Assembly (NCBI RefSeq): GCF_964340395.1
Contig: NC_135568.1
Location: 672,501 to 736,500, forward strand
From: Glandiceps talaboti
Lineage: Eukaryota > Hemichordata > Enteropneusta > Spengelidae
Direction: 5' to 3'
DNA length: 64,000 nucleotides
Positions 33,762-46,335 of the stretch are shown in pieces. The notes beneath the pieces are model-generated. The model saw nothing but the letters and a program-made list of their open reading frames with translations, had not been told where the DNA came from and searched no databases. Position 1 is the first letter of the stretch, and each line of letters starts with the position of its first letter. The translations under genes were made by a program, and so were the position numbers.

Positions 33762-36040
33762 CAGTACCGTAGCCTGCGGGGTGGAGGGGGCAAGGGGGGC
33801 AGCTGCCCCCCCCCCCTGAGATTTCGGAAAAAAGAAAGAAAAAAAAGCCACTTTTTGAATACATAGCGATGTTTTTAAAATCGTTATTTACGTGACGATT
33901 CCTAGCATGCGCGATTTAAATTGATGGTTCACTATTGACTGTACACTGAATAAAAATGTGTCCAGTTAAAAAATGTAACTTTTTGCAGTAAATTAAAAAT
34001 TCTTTGTGCGGGAAACTACAAAAGAAGTGCGCACATGCACTGTGCATTATCCGCGAGTAACAGTGCAGTAGTCTTGAAAGTCTCCTTCATTTGAAGATAG
34101 CAAGTCGCAATTATAATATCAGCGAGTGAAACAAAAAAAAATAGACGGGAAAAGTCGTTCAACATGAGGTTGCCTGTTATGCTGCATGCAGTGACTCCGA
34201 AGATGCGTTCGATCTCATTTACACCTTGCTCCTTATATTAAAACATTTCATACTGATAAAACGGCAGATCTCTTTTTGGAATATTTGGTGGCCCTGAAAA
34301 AACTGTTAAACTAGGTAAGCAGTTTAAAATCCACTCTTTAAAGATCCACTTTCAATAACTGTGTTCGACGCTGTATTTGGTTGAAATGTTGTTTGATATA
34401 ATTATCTCATTGCACACTGACACTAGCGTTATTCCGCCTTTTGAAGCGACATTTTGCTATGGAAAGAATGGCCCGGAATTTGTAAACAGAGCTGTACCTT
34501 CGACATCAAAATCCAAACTTCAATTGCCATTATAATGATAATGACAAGGAGAATTCACTGAGTTCACCTTGGGTTCCGACATAAACGCGACCATAAAAGT
34601 TTTTGGAGTTGGGTAAAGAAAATTATTATTTTGTTGTGTTACTTATTTGAGAAAGCACCATCCATTTTTTTTACTTTGAATGTGACATCTTGTCGGCAAC
34701 TACTTCAAATTTAAAGATACGACATTAGGCCAGAAAAAATGAAAAAGCTGTTTAACCTACCCATATATTTTTTCTGGTGATGGGCAATATATCCTCATGC
34801 GGGCTTCCATTTTTTTTCAAAATTAAGGATATTTCTTTATATTTTCTGAATAGTTCATTGAACAATATACATTTCAGTCTATTCCAAATTATATAATATC
34901 TTATACAGTGGTTTACTTGGCTCTGATGATGCATACAAGCATGAATTGAGATTAAATTAAGCTGTTGCATATCCAATGTGCACTAAAAAGAATTGAACAA
35001 AAGTTTACGACCATTGGAATGGGCTGAGCAGTCATTGGGCCATCAAAACTCTGAAAGTCTTGAAATGTTTTGCTCCTTTTTTATTCGGGATTTTTTGGAA
35101 CCAAATTAAACTTCAGGAGAAGTCATTTACCAAGTGCACATCCGCAAAATATCTTTCAGCTTTGCCACAACAAAATACACTTCCAGATATTATGTAATGC
35201 ATAGCATAATTGTTTCAATTCTGGTATTTTATTACCATATTCAAGTATTGTAAGACTTTAAATTATGTCTATGGTTTGATATTTATGCCTCTAAATGGCC
35301 TCCTACACTGTCTTTTTTTCACCTTTGGAGTTGTCTCCTTCCAATCAGTAACAACCAAGGTGAAAATTGTCTTTCTCCCATAACAAGATGGAAGGTGGCT
35401 GGCTAAGTACCTCCCTGTATAGGTTAGAGCTAATTAGAGACATCTGCTTATGCATGTGAAATTTACATCCTGTGTAAAGTCATCTCGTTCGGAGTATTAT
35501 TGTAGTTGGCTATCACTGATATTTTATGCATCATTGTAACATATGATTTTATATCTCCACTGTAGTGTAGGTGACAGAAGGGGTGGCTAAAATAATGCTT
35601 GAGTTTCATTTGGCGGGGCTTAACATTTTAAGAAGAGAGGGTGAGAGGAACTACCGTAAATTATGTACATTTCCTAACTGTAGCTATGCAGACAAATTGC
35701 ACGAGATAGTATCTAGATGACTGAATAAGTTGTATCTAAACTCGACCTGAAATATTTTGCTATCATTATATATGGTTTGTATTATCCTTGTCAAGCATTG
35801 TGAAAAAATGAAATCGACCTACATACCCAATGTGATGGGTTAGGTTACCCGTTGACCAGCATTTTTTATTTTTTCTGGCCTTACATATGATATTTAATTG
35901 CGTATACTAAAATGGATATTATGTAAATTACATGCAAATTTATGTAAATTGCACCTTTCTAAATTTTAAGTGCATGATTGCACCAAGACAAAGTTCTGCC
36001 CCCCCCCCCCCCCGGCAATTTGGTCAGGCTACGGCCCTGG
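33762..36040. mobile_element. non-autonomous DNA transposon, about 2.3 kb, with short TIRs
   Basis: The left end reads CAGTACCGTAGCCTGC and the right end, on the other strand, CCAGGGCCGTAGCCTGACC: imperfect inverted termini sharing CCGTAGCCTG. TATC flanks both ends (33758-33761, 36041-36044), suggesting a 4-bp target duplication. Internal sequence has only short frames and poly-C runs, so it appears to lack a transposase. Its right 1.15 kb recurs at 28700-29850. Confidence 0.65.
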
Positions 36041-36539
36041 TATCTAAGATGGCAACACTAAAAGTTATTAAAAGATTACTAATTACAGGCAGCTAGAAGG
36101 ACAATGATGTGATCACATTCTTTAGCTACTTTTCATATTTGTCAATATTATTTGCATTAAATTAAGGCAACAACACTCTTCGGTTTATTCATTTATGGTT
36201 GATGATTTTATCATCCAATCATTTGAGTATTGTATAATTTAAGGTTGGAAAAAAGAAGCGAGTAAGCTCAAGGCAAGGCAAGGAGTGTCCATCTGTATCT
36301 GCTTCCTGGCTATACTTAAACATTGTATGATATCTGCTAGCTAATTCCCTAAAGTCCGAGTGATCCTGACAGGTGTACAACTGGAGATGTGAGAGTGATT
36401 CTAGTATAGTTACATTAATTGCCAGGAGGTACAGGAAAAAGTAACACTGGTTGACATAAGATGTTGACCCTCTTTTGTTACACAAGTTCACATGCATGCC
36501 TTGTATTCATTAATATTCAAATTTATTCATAAACTATGT

Positions 36540-36693
36540 ATATGTATCGGCCATTTTCATCTATTTGACCAGTGTTCGCAATCGGTGAGAGTGGATGCAG
36601 TTAGCCTGCTGACTACATCGAATATACAACACCTTGGTGCTGTGGTTATACAAAAAACTGTGTTCAAATTACAACTATTAACCAGAGAACTCG
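36540..36693 (+). other. candidate 5' UTR exon of the GPCR gene
   Basis: A plus-strand segment ends at a strong donor (CTCG then gtaagt, GT at 36694). The next good acceptor is aatatcag at 38138-38145, six nucleotides before the GPCR start codon. Splicing these would create a 5' UTR exon and an intron containing the 35-bp array. The phase is incompatible with coding continuity, so it would be untranslated. The left edge is arbitrary. This is inference from splice sites only. Confidence 0.28.
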
Positions 36694-36862
36694 GTAAGTT
36701 TATATTTCTATATATTTTTTAAAGACACGTCTCTGTATCTCTACATTTCAGTGGTATAGAGGGGATTGGATTGTAACCCAAGCTATGTTGTGACTGTTCA
36801 TCGTTGTGTATTTCCTATATATTTAATTGTTGTTATTGACTGTACTTTTTCTTTAGATGTAT

Positions 36863-37606
36863 AATTAAAGTATGTCTGTGTGATACCAATGTTATTGGTT
36901 TAAAGTGTGTCTGTGTGATACCAATGTTATTGGTTTAAACTAGTGTGTCTGTGTGATACCAATGTTATTGGTTCAAAGTGTGTCTGTGTGATACCAATGT
37001 TATTGGTTCAAAGTGTGTCTGTGTGATACCAATGTTATTGGTTCAAAGTGTGTCTGTGTGATACCAATGTTATTGGTTTAAAGTGTGTCTGTGTGATACC
37101 AATGTTATTGGTTCAAAGTGTGTCTGTGTGATACCAATGTTATTGGTTTAAAGTGTGTCTGTGTGATACCAATGTTATTGGTTCAAAGTGTGTCTGTGTG
37201 ATACCAATGTTATTGGTTTAAAGTGTGTCTGTGTGATACCGATGTTATTGGTATAAAGTATGTCTGTGTGATACCAATGTTATTGGTTCAAAGTGTGTCT
37301 GTGTGATACCAATGTTATTGGTTCAAAGTGTGTCTGTGTGATACCAATGTTATTGGTTCAAAGTGTGCCTGTGTGATACCAATGTTATTGGTTTAAAGTG
37401 TGTCTGTGTGATACCAATGTTATTGGTTTAAAGTGTGTCTGTGTGATACCGATGTTATTGGTTTAAAGTGTGTCTGTGTGATACCAATGTTATTGGTTTA
37501 AAGTGTGTCTGTGTGATACCAATGTTATTGGTTTAAAGTGTGTCTGTGTGATACCAATGTTATTGGTTTAAAGTGTGTCTGTGTGATACCAATGTTATTG
37601 GTTTAA
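36863..37606. repeat. 35-bp minisatellite with an inverted CCAAT pair in every unit
   Basis: About 21 copies of a unit containing GTGTCTGTGTGATACCAATG and TTATTGGTTTAAA. The core ACCAATGTTATTGGT is a hairpin with CCAAT on both strands, so the array carries about 42 CCAAT pentamers. It ends about 550 bp upstream of the GPCR start codon. Copies are nearly identical, differing mainly at gttta versus gttca. Confidence 0.93.
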
Positions 37607-38145
37607 TAATAATCTTTATTTATACTGGATAGTTCTTTAAGCATATAAACACTTGTCTCCCAAGAAGTCCAGTGAGGGCCATCCCTCATGGGTTCAGTGT
37701 TAATGCAGGAGGAAACCGGAGAATCCGGGGAAAACCAATCTAATTAAAATCCAATGTAGATGTCGGCTAATCGTTCATTGCTAATTTACCTTCGTTATTT
37801 TGCCTGAATTGACCTGGTACATGGTACATGTTTACGTTTTTATCCTGATCGCCTCCTCTACGTCTGTGGGAAGCCTGTTTCTTATCTATCTAAATTGTTC
37901 TTAGGAAACATAAAATGTGTATGATACGCACAGTCGTTAGGCGATCATTCGATGTTTTAGCTGTAAAAACATAATGCCGCCTAAATTGAAACTCTATAGT
38001 CACTCTGGTTTGGTAGTAAAAACATAATGCCGCCTAAATTGAAACTCTATAGTCACTCTGGTTTGGTAGTACAGTGCTTTGCAGTCAAACGATTAAATTT
38101 ATATACCAATATATTTTACCCATTTTGTTTTTAACGTAATATCAG
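37607..38145. other. region between array and GPCR start codon
   Basis: Begins with a dispersed-repeat-like segment (aggaggaaaccggagaatcc, near 37708) that resembles 5946-5975 (ggagtaaaccggagtacctg). It then holds a 53-bp two-copy repeat (aaaacataatgccgcctaaa) at 37963-38070 and ends in the acceptor at 38145. A promoter may lie here, but no core motif is clear. Confidence 0.4.
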
Positions 38146-38151
38146 GTTGCT

Positions 38152-41100
38152 ATGGAGACTATTACTACATTGATACTAGCACTGGCTCTGTGCAGTGTGT
38201 TAGATGAGTTACAATGCCAGTCTCTAGATGATCACCATGGTAACATCAATGCTGAACGCAGTGTGTGTTTCGATGAATCCAAATCGCACAGAACCGATTC
38301 GTGCTTTCAACCAGACGGACAGCCTATCTGCAATCGTTTTGCAAAGCGCACCGAAACGTTCAGCTGCAACTGTGATCCGGAGTGTGTTTACTATGGCGAC
38401 TGTTGCTTTGATTACAAAGATGCTTGTATGAACGAAGACCCATTTCAAGGTGATGACGTAAGCATTTCGACAATGGACAAGTGCGTGATGTTGGATAATA
38501 TGTTACGCTATGGGTACTGGGTGCGACATGGCTGTTCTCAAACATGGAATGAAGTTTCCGTCTACCTGATGTGCCAGATAAGAAATGATTCCAATACTGG
38601 TACGTTTTCTATCAATTTCCTTTATCTCTTTGCAAAGTTGTAACGTAGCTCCTATCGTCTGGTGTGACAACAAACTACCAAATTTGCTATTGTATTTGTA
38701 AGCGCTACCATTATCTTAGCAAGTCGTTGATAAATCATCTACATTTTAATAACTTCTACTTTTTATCATGCATGTCAATGGGTTGCAATGTAATAATTGT
38801 ACTTCACTGTTATCGTGTCAGGTGACATGTATAGTAGTAATATTATACTGTATAGCCAGGCGAGACGATTTAGTAGTTGACGTTAGTTTTAGATATGATA
38901 GCCAGTTTTTTTTGTCGGACCAGACGACGTTATGTTTCAACTAGTGGCGTCCGTTGTATCTCAGACTGCGATCGGTAATTTGGTTTGCCCTAAGACAGAC
39001 CAGAATGACATTCAATTTAATAATCAGTTGCTTAAGTCAAAATCTTCCCTATTTATTTTGTTAGAATTACAAAAAATGATCGCGCCATATACTCTCAACA
39101 TGAGATGTTAAACGTGTAGTTGCTGACCTAATTGACCATACAGGTATTATTTAAGCATTAAACCACCCCTGGGGAGGGGATACCATGAGTTTTTGACCGA
39201 TTGGTAATTCTATCCCCGGGGTGGTTTATCGTTATTATATTATACAGTATATCGAGGAAACAAGATCAGAATTATTTGTATGAAAGTCGACCATGAATGC
39301 CGTGTGTCGTGCTGTGACCGCGTTTATTTTATCTGCTACTTTGGTTCTAGGGATAATTGAATTGAATTGAAATTTATTCCACCAGAAGAGAAAAATATAT
39401 ACACAAACTCTGTACATTGATCGGCCCATTAAAAGTAGTTATGAACAAATTACCTGTTTAACTCAAGGTATTACCGCATGCTTCGCGACTCGGTGGCATG
39501 ACGCGCTTGCGTGTGAGGAGATCCTGGGTCACCCAGTGAGTGGGTACTCGGCTCCCGCTAGTGGGTATACCTGAGTGGGTACTCGACTCCCGCCTAGTGG
39601 GTATACGTAAATGTGCTGCCCTTTGGTCTAAATGGGTACTGTGTTTTTAGAAATAAGGAAAATGGGTCCACCTTGCACAATTTTTGATTTCGTTTGGTCT
39701 AAAATGGAGTACTGGAAGGAATCACATAATAAATTCTCGACTAGTTTGGAATTTCCCCCGCTGGTTGACATTTTCATATTGTGATTATCAATTTTGGTTT
39801 ATAATGGGGTCTTCTAAAAACTTGGAAGGTCTAAAATGAGATATTAATTTTGGGTCAAAATGGGTCTAAAATGGGGTCTAGGTTTGGCAGCATTGGCGCC
39901 ACACCCCTACCAGACTTGGCCAGCGCAGCGATACCCCCCACTCTCCCGGGGAGGAGATAAACATGGCATAAGGTTGATTACATGTATTTTAATACAGGAG
40001 TTACGTCGTAGACTTTCTGGTTTAGGGATTTCCCACTAGGATTGATGACCGATGCTCTAGGACAATGACCCAGACATATTTCTTATTTGAATAATTGTAA
40101 GTCGGTCAGTGTAAGGTCTTACAATTGCTTCTGTTTATGCTATTACACGTACACGTACGTACCTGTTTCCACTTCTGCAGCTGTCGAGTCGAGAACCGTG
40201 CATGCCTTGACCTCCTTATCTTAGTAGTAGGCGATGATTTATACAAATACACGATAACTCGGCTGCTTTCGAAATTTCCTTCATAATTTACCATAAACTA
40301 TTCTGTCACTCTGGGAAAATCTTCCTCTGACAATCCGCAAAGTTCACTATCACTGCAGACTGCAACGTTCGGAGCAGACGACAACCATTGAACGTCAAGC
40401 ACGAACTAAACATCCAAACTTGGATGCGTGCCAACTGTTCACTAATTACGCCTCGCGTTGAGATAGACAATATTATATTGCATGTGATGTAATGTTATTA
40501 GTCGTTGTAATAGAAAATTTACCCCCAAACAAGTCGTTTAAAATCAACTAACTACAACTTGTATGCAGGCAAAGACCAACAAAATTGTTCTACTTATATA
40601 CTTATAACATTAGCCTATTTCATTGTAGTGTTATTACACTTATATACCCGAATATAATTGTCAACTTTATATACAGTTGTAATGTAATAAAGTTATATCT
40701 ATTCTATTTGTCATAAATGAGCGACATCTAATAATGGTCTAACGATTTTGACTATTTGTGTTTCAGATGGATATATACATCGTATTCCTGTCAGTGACAT
40801 GAATGGTATTATTTATCGTAACGTCTACTGCGCCATATGCAATGGTGTTGAATTATCACATATCAAATACTGGGACACCAAATGGAAGTGTGAGGGCGGG
40901 CTATATGGATCTTATAGGGAGGCAAACAACTCTGTCGATTTTCTAAAAACACATCAGGACAAATGTGAGCTAATGTTTGAAAAGCCAGAAACCGTCGCTA
41001 CACCTAGGTTGTGTGTCATTTATGTAGATTCTTGTAATGTATCCTTTTTACCGCCTGAAGCAATATGGGTTAATCAATTAAAATGTGACTCTTATTTCTC

Positions 41101-42556
41101 TATGGTCAGTGATAGCCTATTTTCCGAGCACAATGTCTACAAAAATGAAGACTGTGCCATGTGCAATGGTGTAACAGATTTAGATAAGTGTGGCGTTGTT
41201 CTAGGCAACGATTGGAAATCATATTTAAGTTTGAGACTAATTTTCCATTTTAATGTTTTTTACGAGGTATCGCTCTCAGTTCATTATTTTCTTGATGTTT
41301 TCAATTTGAACGAAACGTCCTGTACAGATCTCGAGGTCTTTGATCCCATATCCCTCGGATGTACTAATCCTCCACGGATTATGTCTGGAAGATCATATGA
41401 AATGAGTAGACGTGTTCCAATTGTACCAATTGTACCAAGAAAGCCCCAACTGCCCCTTGTTCACAACGATAGCCTTTCAACTAACAAATCAAACCATCGA
41501 ATTCGAATAACCAACTTAACGCATTCTCTCGCCAACGATTCAGCAAACCCTTTAGAGGCTTTAGGAAGCCAATGTCAAAATGGTACAATTTTGGAATTGA
41601 GTCTCCCTTTCTTCAACATTGTTGGTGACGTCATTTCGTATACAATTGGAGGTCTACAATATTCAAGTGATAAATTTGTTTCTCTAAAGAATCAATCGAT
41701 AGCAATTGTATGTTTTCTGGAGAATAACAAATCAATAATGATTAATATGATGTACATGTATTTAACTTTAACCTGTTTGTTGATTTCCATTTTATCTTTG
41801 ATAACTTTTATCATTGTCCTAATCTTCAAAACATCTCTAAAGAATTTCTCCGACAAGATCAAATTGAATTTGGCAGTTTCTTTGCTTTCTGTTCAAATCA
41901 TGTTTGTATCTGGCATGTGGCTCTATGAATTTCCCAAGTTCTGTTTCCTATTGGCTGTTCTATTACACTATTCATGGCTAGCCTATTTTATTTGGATGGC
42001 CATTGCCTGCTTTGACGTCTGTCATATATTTTACAACATTTCAAAGAACGGATTTGTTGGAAGTGGCCCTGGACTGGGTAAGCTAGTCATATTTTGTGTA
42101 ATAGGATGGGTTTTGCCAGCAATTGTTGTTGTGCTAACTATTTTGCTCGACCTTTATGCAACCTTTACGATTGGTTACGGCATGGACAGCATTTGTTGGA
42201 TAGGGAACCCCATGGCATCATACATCTTCTTTTTTGGTCCCCTATTGTTGATACTTCTCTTTGACACCTTTTGTATGATTTTCACATTATTTTCCATTAT
42301 TTCTATTACCGTTACTATTGGCAACAAAAGAATAATTTCAAAATGCAAACAACACATACCCTTTTGTCTCAACCTAATGATTTTAACTGGAATTTCCTGG
42401 ACTATTTGTTTGCTAGACAGTTTCTATCCAAGTCCATATTTACAGGTCATCTGTTCAGTCCTAAATGGACTTCATGGAACATTCATGTTGCTCGCATTTG
42501 GACTTTCACAAATTAAATGTAGGCGACATAAGAGTAAGGATAACACCCAGCAATGA
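38152..42556 (+). CDS. somatomedin-B / seven-transmembrane receptor (methuselah- or adhesion-like, class B)
   Basis: Two coding exons, 38152-38599 and 40767-42556, joined GT/AG in phase 1, give 745 residues. Residues 1-24 are a signal peptide. Residues 51-92 carry the eight cysteines of a somatomedin-B domain (CNCDPECVYYGDCCFDYKDAC-like). Two copies of a CAxCNGV motif follow (about 171-176 and 279-284), with other paired cysteines and several N-glycosylation sites. Seven helices lie near 478-504, 513-535, 542-569, 589-612, 632-663, 682-701 and 707-731. Class-B hallmarks include Cys at the start of TM3, GW in TM4, CWI in the second extracellular loop and LNGLHG in TM7. No canonical GPS cleavage site (paired Trp/Cys before TM1) is seen. 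The ligand is unknown. The second intron-like gap holds repeats only. Confidence 0.9.
38600..40766. other. GPCR intron with palindrome and dispersed repeats
   Basis: Holds an imperfect hairpin at about 39161-39229 (aaaccacccctggggagggg against atccccggggtggttta). A repetitive segment at about 39525-39950 has two copies of gagtgggtactcg and several gtctaaaatgggg-like units. That segment resembles a degraded mobile element. No extra exon was found. Confidence 0.6.
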
Positions 42557-42659
42557 ATATGACAAAACAACGAAAATAATTCCCGAAAATGTGATAAGAC
42601 TCGTGGAGTAGCTAGGCAATGTCTCTGTTGTATTTGAGAACTTAATATATTTTCTCCAT

Positions 42660-42925
42660 GTTTGATTTTTCAATCAGAACAACAGACACAGAGACTTCTC
42701 CATCTCCAATGACAGACAGAGAGACCTCTTGAACGGCAGACAGAGAGACCTCACCAACGACAGACAGACAGAGAGACCTCACCAATGACAGAGAGACCTC
42801 ACCAATGACAGACAGAGAGACCTCACCAATGACAGACAGAGAGACATCTCTAACAACAAACAGGAGAGACCTCACCAATGACAGACAGACAGACCTCTCC
42901 AACGACAGACAGAGACCTCTCCAAC
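42660..42925. repeat. minisatellite after the GPCR stop, unit about 25-30 bp
   Basis: Roughly ten irregular copies of gacagacagagagacctcac plus caatgaca. It lies about 100 nt past the GPCR stop codon and may be part of the 3' UTR. Confidence 0.85.
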
Positions 42926-44803
42926 ATCTATGAGCAAACACAACCTGTTGTATATATCCATTCATATCTCAGTGAGCATCATTCACATACATGTATTACA
43001 TCATAACAAATACAGAAATAGTAAAACGTCCAAACTCAATTCAAATCCCAAACTGTTCTTTGAGAACGATTTGATGATGCAAGAAAACCACTGACTTTTT
43101 GCATTATATTAGGGTATAATCTGAAGCACTCACCAATTTGTACAATTTATCCCATTCTGTATTTGTAAAAATGCATTTGTTCAGGTTTAGAACTCATTGA
43201 GGGAATTACACACACATATATCATGGAAGGTAATCATTACACTGCACTAGCAGCAACTGGAACAGTTTTTAATTGTTAGTCAGAATGACTTACATGATGT
43301 ATTCTTGTACAATTATAGAATGTATTGAATCATCTACAGGTAAATGTGTGTGCTAGCTGTACACACAATATGGTACATTGAATACAATCAAATTGATTTT
43401 TGGGCCCGCACCAAAAATCAGCACCCCAACGTAACATGATCACAGTTTCAACCTCTTACTTTATTACTTATGGATAAAATTGACCACTAATTACCATGTA
43501 CAATGTCTAATTATTGGTATTTAAACAATTTTCAGTGAATATATGTTGTTTGTCTGATTGAAAAGATAATACTACCCCAGTTAGGACTACACAGTTAATG
43601 CAGAACAATGAAACTAATTAGACTATCATGACAAGATCAAGTTATTAAAAAAGCAAGTGGGGTTTCACAGCACTTCTTATCACTATGTTGCCAATATTTA
43701 CAAATATGATAATGCACTCTTACATAACACCAAGTCAATAGTTGTAAATGTTTCTCTTGCTCATTGGTACTACCTTTGGGCATTTCAAAACTGAAACAAA
43801 TTAATTTTCATTTTGCAAATCAAAATCTCACCATCTTTATTTTAACAAAGAACAAGTGGTGTATTTTAATATCGTGCAACTATTTTTCCCTCTCCATTAT
43901 TTTCAAGGAGTAAATCATATCAGGCAAAGCTATGCTCAATGTTATATCAGTTGTTATCAGTTTTATTGACCTATTATCAGTAACATTGCAAACAGCTTTA
44001 GAGATGCAAACAATGTAATTATGTCTATTACATCCACTTCCTGGCTCACCAAAAAAAGGATACTGCCAAAATTAATGTATGCTGTGACTTAACTTAAGAT
44101 CCATTTTCAATTTTATTGTTTAAAAATATATATATATATATATTATGCTATAACTTTACTTAAGATCCATGGTCAATTTTAACTGTTTAAAAAAAAAATA
44201 CAACTGTACTATGCTATGACTTTACTTGAGATATGTGGTCAATTTTAGTTGTTTTTAAAAAGTAATGTGGTCAATTTTAACTTTAAAAAAATATAAATGT
44301 ATTATGCTCTCACTTTACTTACAGATATGAGGTCAACTTTAACTTTAAAAAAATATAAATGTATGCCAGGACTTTACTTAAGATATGTGGTCAATTTTAG
44401 TTGTTTTAAAAAAATAATGTTGTCAATTTTAACTTAAAAAAAAAAAATAAATGTATGCCAGGACTTTACTTAAGATATGTGGTTAATTTTAACTTTAAAA
44501 AATAATCAAATGTATTATGCTTTCATTTTTATTCGATTGATTTTTTATTGTTCTATTCTGAGAGTAGACCTAGCGTGTTCTTTAAGTGTTGACAATGAAA
44601 TAGAAGTCTGTAAGTTTTGTTGTAGTTGTACTGATGTGAATAAAATTGTGTCATGGACATGTGACAAAATATAGTTTGATAAGACTGGTCTTTTCACTAT
44701 GTGTGAGTGAGAATAGTAGCTGGTAATTAGATATTGTGGTTCTACATGGGTTGGTTTTTTGGTTCATTTATAACAGTTTTATAATATCTGAGCTAGTGAT
44801 TAT

Positions 44804-44845
<42 letters not shown>

Positions 44846-45920
44846 ACATGTGCATGCATGCGCGTATACATGTGTGTTTGTTACTTTGGATGTCTATTGT
44901 TAGGGTAATGGTCAAGCTAAAGTATTCAAATCAATGGTCTAAACACTGGGATGAAATATTCTGAGACTGTTGGACAGATTGGTCTCACATTTGCTTGAAA
45001 TATTCGTAAGGATGTCATGATCTTAAAATAAAATCTCAAATCAATGAAAACAGCTAGAGTACACTCTTTAAAGTTAGTGATGAAGGCAATTATACTACTT
45101 ACGTAAAAGTCACTTTGTCTTTTGATGAAGCACAGACTTGAAAATACTCATAGATACTACACAACACACAAATAGTAGATGAAGATGAAGTTGACGGCTG
45201 CTTACACTCATAAATGTTCTGTTCCCCATGCAGTTCAGAGTTGAAGCACAATGTTGAGCTTGCAAGTAAGAACACAGTTCATGTTTTTTTCATATATGAC
45301 TCAAACAGCATACTATAGCCTAGTTGTATAGGTTCCTCACATACCCAATTCTGGAGGCCATACAACTCATCACAGTGTCCCTTTTCTAACCACACTAGAT
45401 TTGTTGCCATGCCAAATTGGATGATAATTGTAGCCAACAGATGTTCTTTGTAGTTTATGTAAATTCAAAAGATGGCTCCAACCTTAGCCATCTGGTACAG
45501 TATTCTAATATGCTAATTCACTACTGACTGATTTACATATCAAGTAAACAGCATATCCGAAGTCAACCTAAGTCAATGACTCGGTCAATATACTTAGCTA
45601 AATATGTCAATATTGTACGCCAGTACTATACTGGTTGTACCAAAAGTTGGAACATTATGTTGACCCTCACTAGGTTGCAGATCTTGGGGTCTATCAGAAA
45701 GTGACTTGGCAAAATTTATGACTTTAGTTTTAATCACTGGTATCCAACTTGGATCAAGTATTTGTCAATTCAAAAAGAAACACATAGAAAGTACAGTATA
45801 CATAAAATGTATTATTACCATGACTTTATTTTAATGGGAAAAAAAAGACAATAATTCCATGTACTATTTAAGGAATCTACAGCCAAGACATACATATCAT
45901 CATTTAAGTGAGATGTGTAA
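42926..45920. other. gene-poor spacer and possible GPCR 3' UTR
   Basis: Contains diverged tandem units of about 60-70 bp at 44060-44510 (actttacttaagatatgtgg, caattttaactttaaaaaa) and a (TG)n tract at 44803-44842. A plus-strand AATAAA at 44639-44644 is a remote polyadenylation candidate. Nothing else is recognised. Confidence 0.5.
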
Positions 45921-45924
45921 AGGA

Positions 45925-46335
45925 GATAGTCTCTGTTACCCAGACTCTCATTGCTGGGGGTCTTCTACAAGACCACCCAGACGAGAGTCTGATGAGATTC
46001 CAACTACCCTGTGCTGGATATATATATCTCCAGGAGCAGTGCATGCTGTGGATACTTTGTGACCAACTTTGCAGGTTAAATGATTTAGGGACCTTTCTCA
46101 ACAGGTTGAATGATTTAGGGACCTTTCTCAACAGGTTATTATGTTTCAAGCCACTGCTACATCTTAGTTACAATGAACAGGCCCCATAAGTCCACATTTT
46201 TTAAGACTTGGAAGAAATGTAGTGTGTGACTTCCAGCATGAGGTTGTTTGAATCTTGTTGCTCCAGAATCTTGTCTGAGTGGTCTGGAAGGAGAGCCCCC
46301 AGCAGTGATAGTCTGGGTAACTGAGACTATCCAGT
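45925..46335. mobile_element. inverted-repeat element with arms of about 75 bp
   Basis: The left arm (about 45925-46003, tagtctctgttacccagact, tgctgggggtcttct, gaccacccagacgaga) reappears reverse-complemented at about 46262-46335 (ccagactatcactgctgggg on the other strand). A 30-bp repeat (tgatttagggacctttctca) lies between. The structure suggests a MITE or a pair of oppositely oriented copies. Confidence 0.65.

Noticed and set aside
38224-38545. Minus-strand and alternate frames within the first GPCR exon
   Set aside because: Shadows of the somatomedin-B coding frame, which has a signal peptide, eight conserved cysteines and a matching splice phase.
39480-39560. Possible tRNA-like segment (cgcgcttgcgtgtgaggaga, then tcctgggtcaccc)
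   Set aside because: The A box does not fit the consensus and no cloverleaf could be drawn with confidence. It is probably part of a degraded repeat.
42642-42965. Ser/Val/Leu-rich minus-strand frame after the GPCR
   Set aside because: Translation of the gacagacagagag minisatellite.
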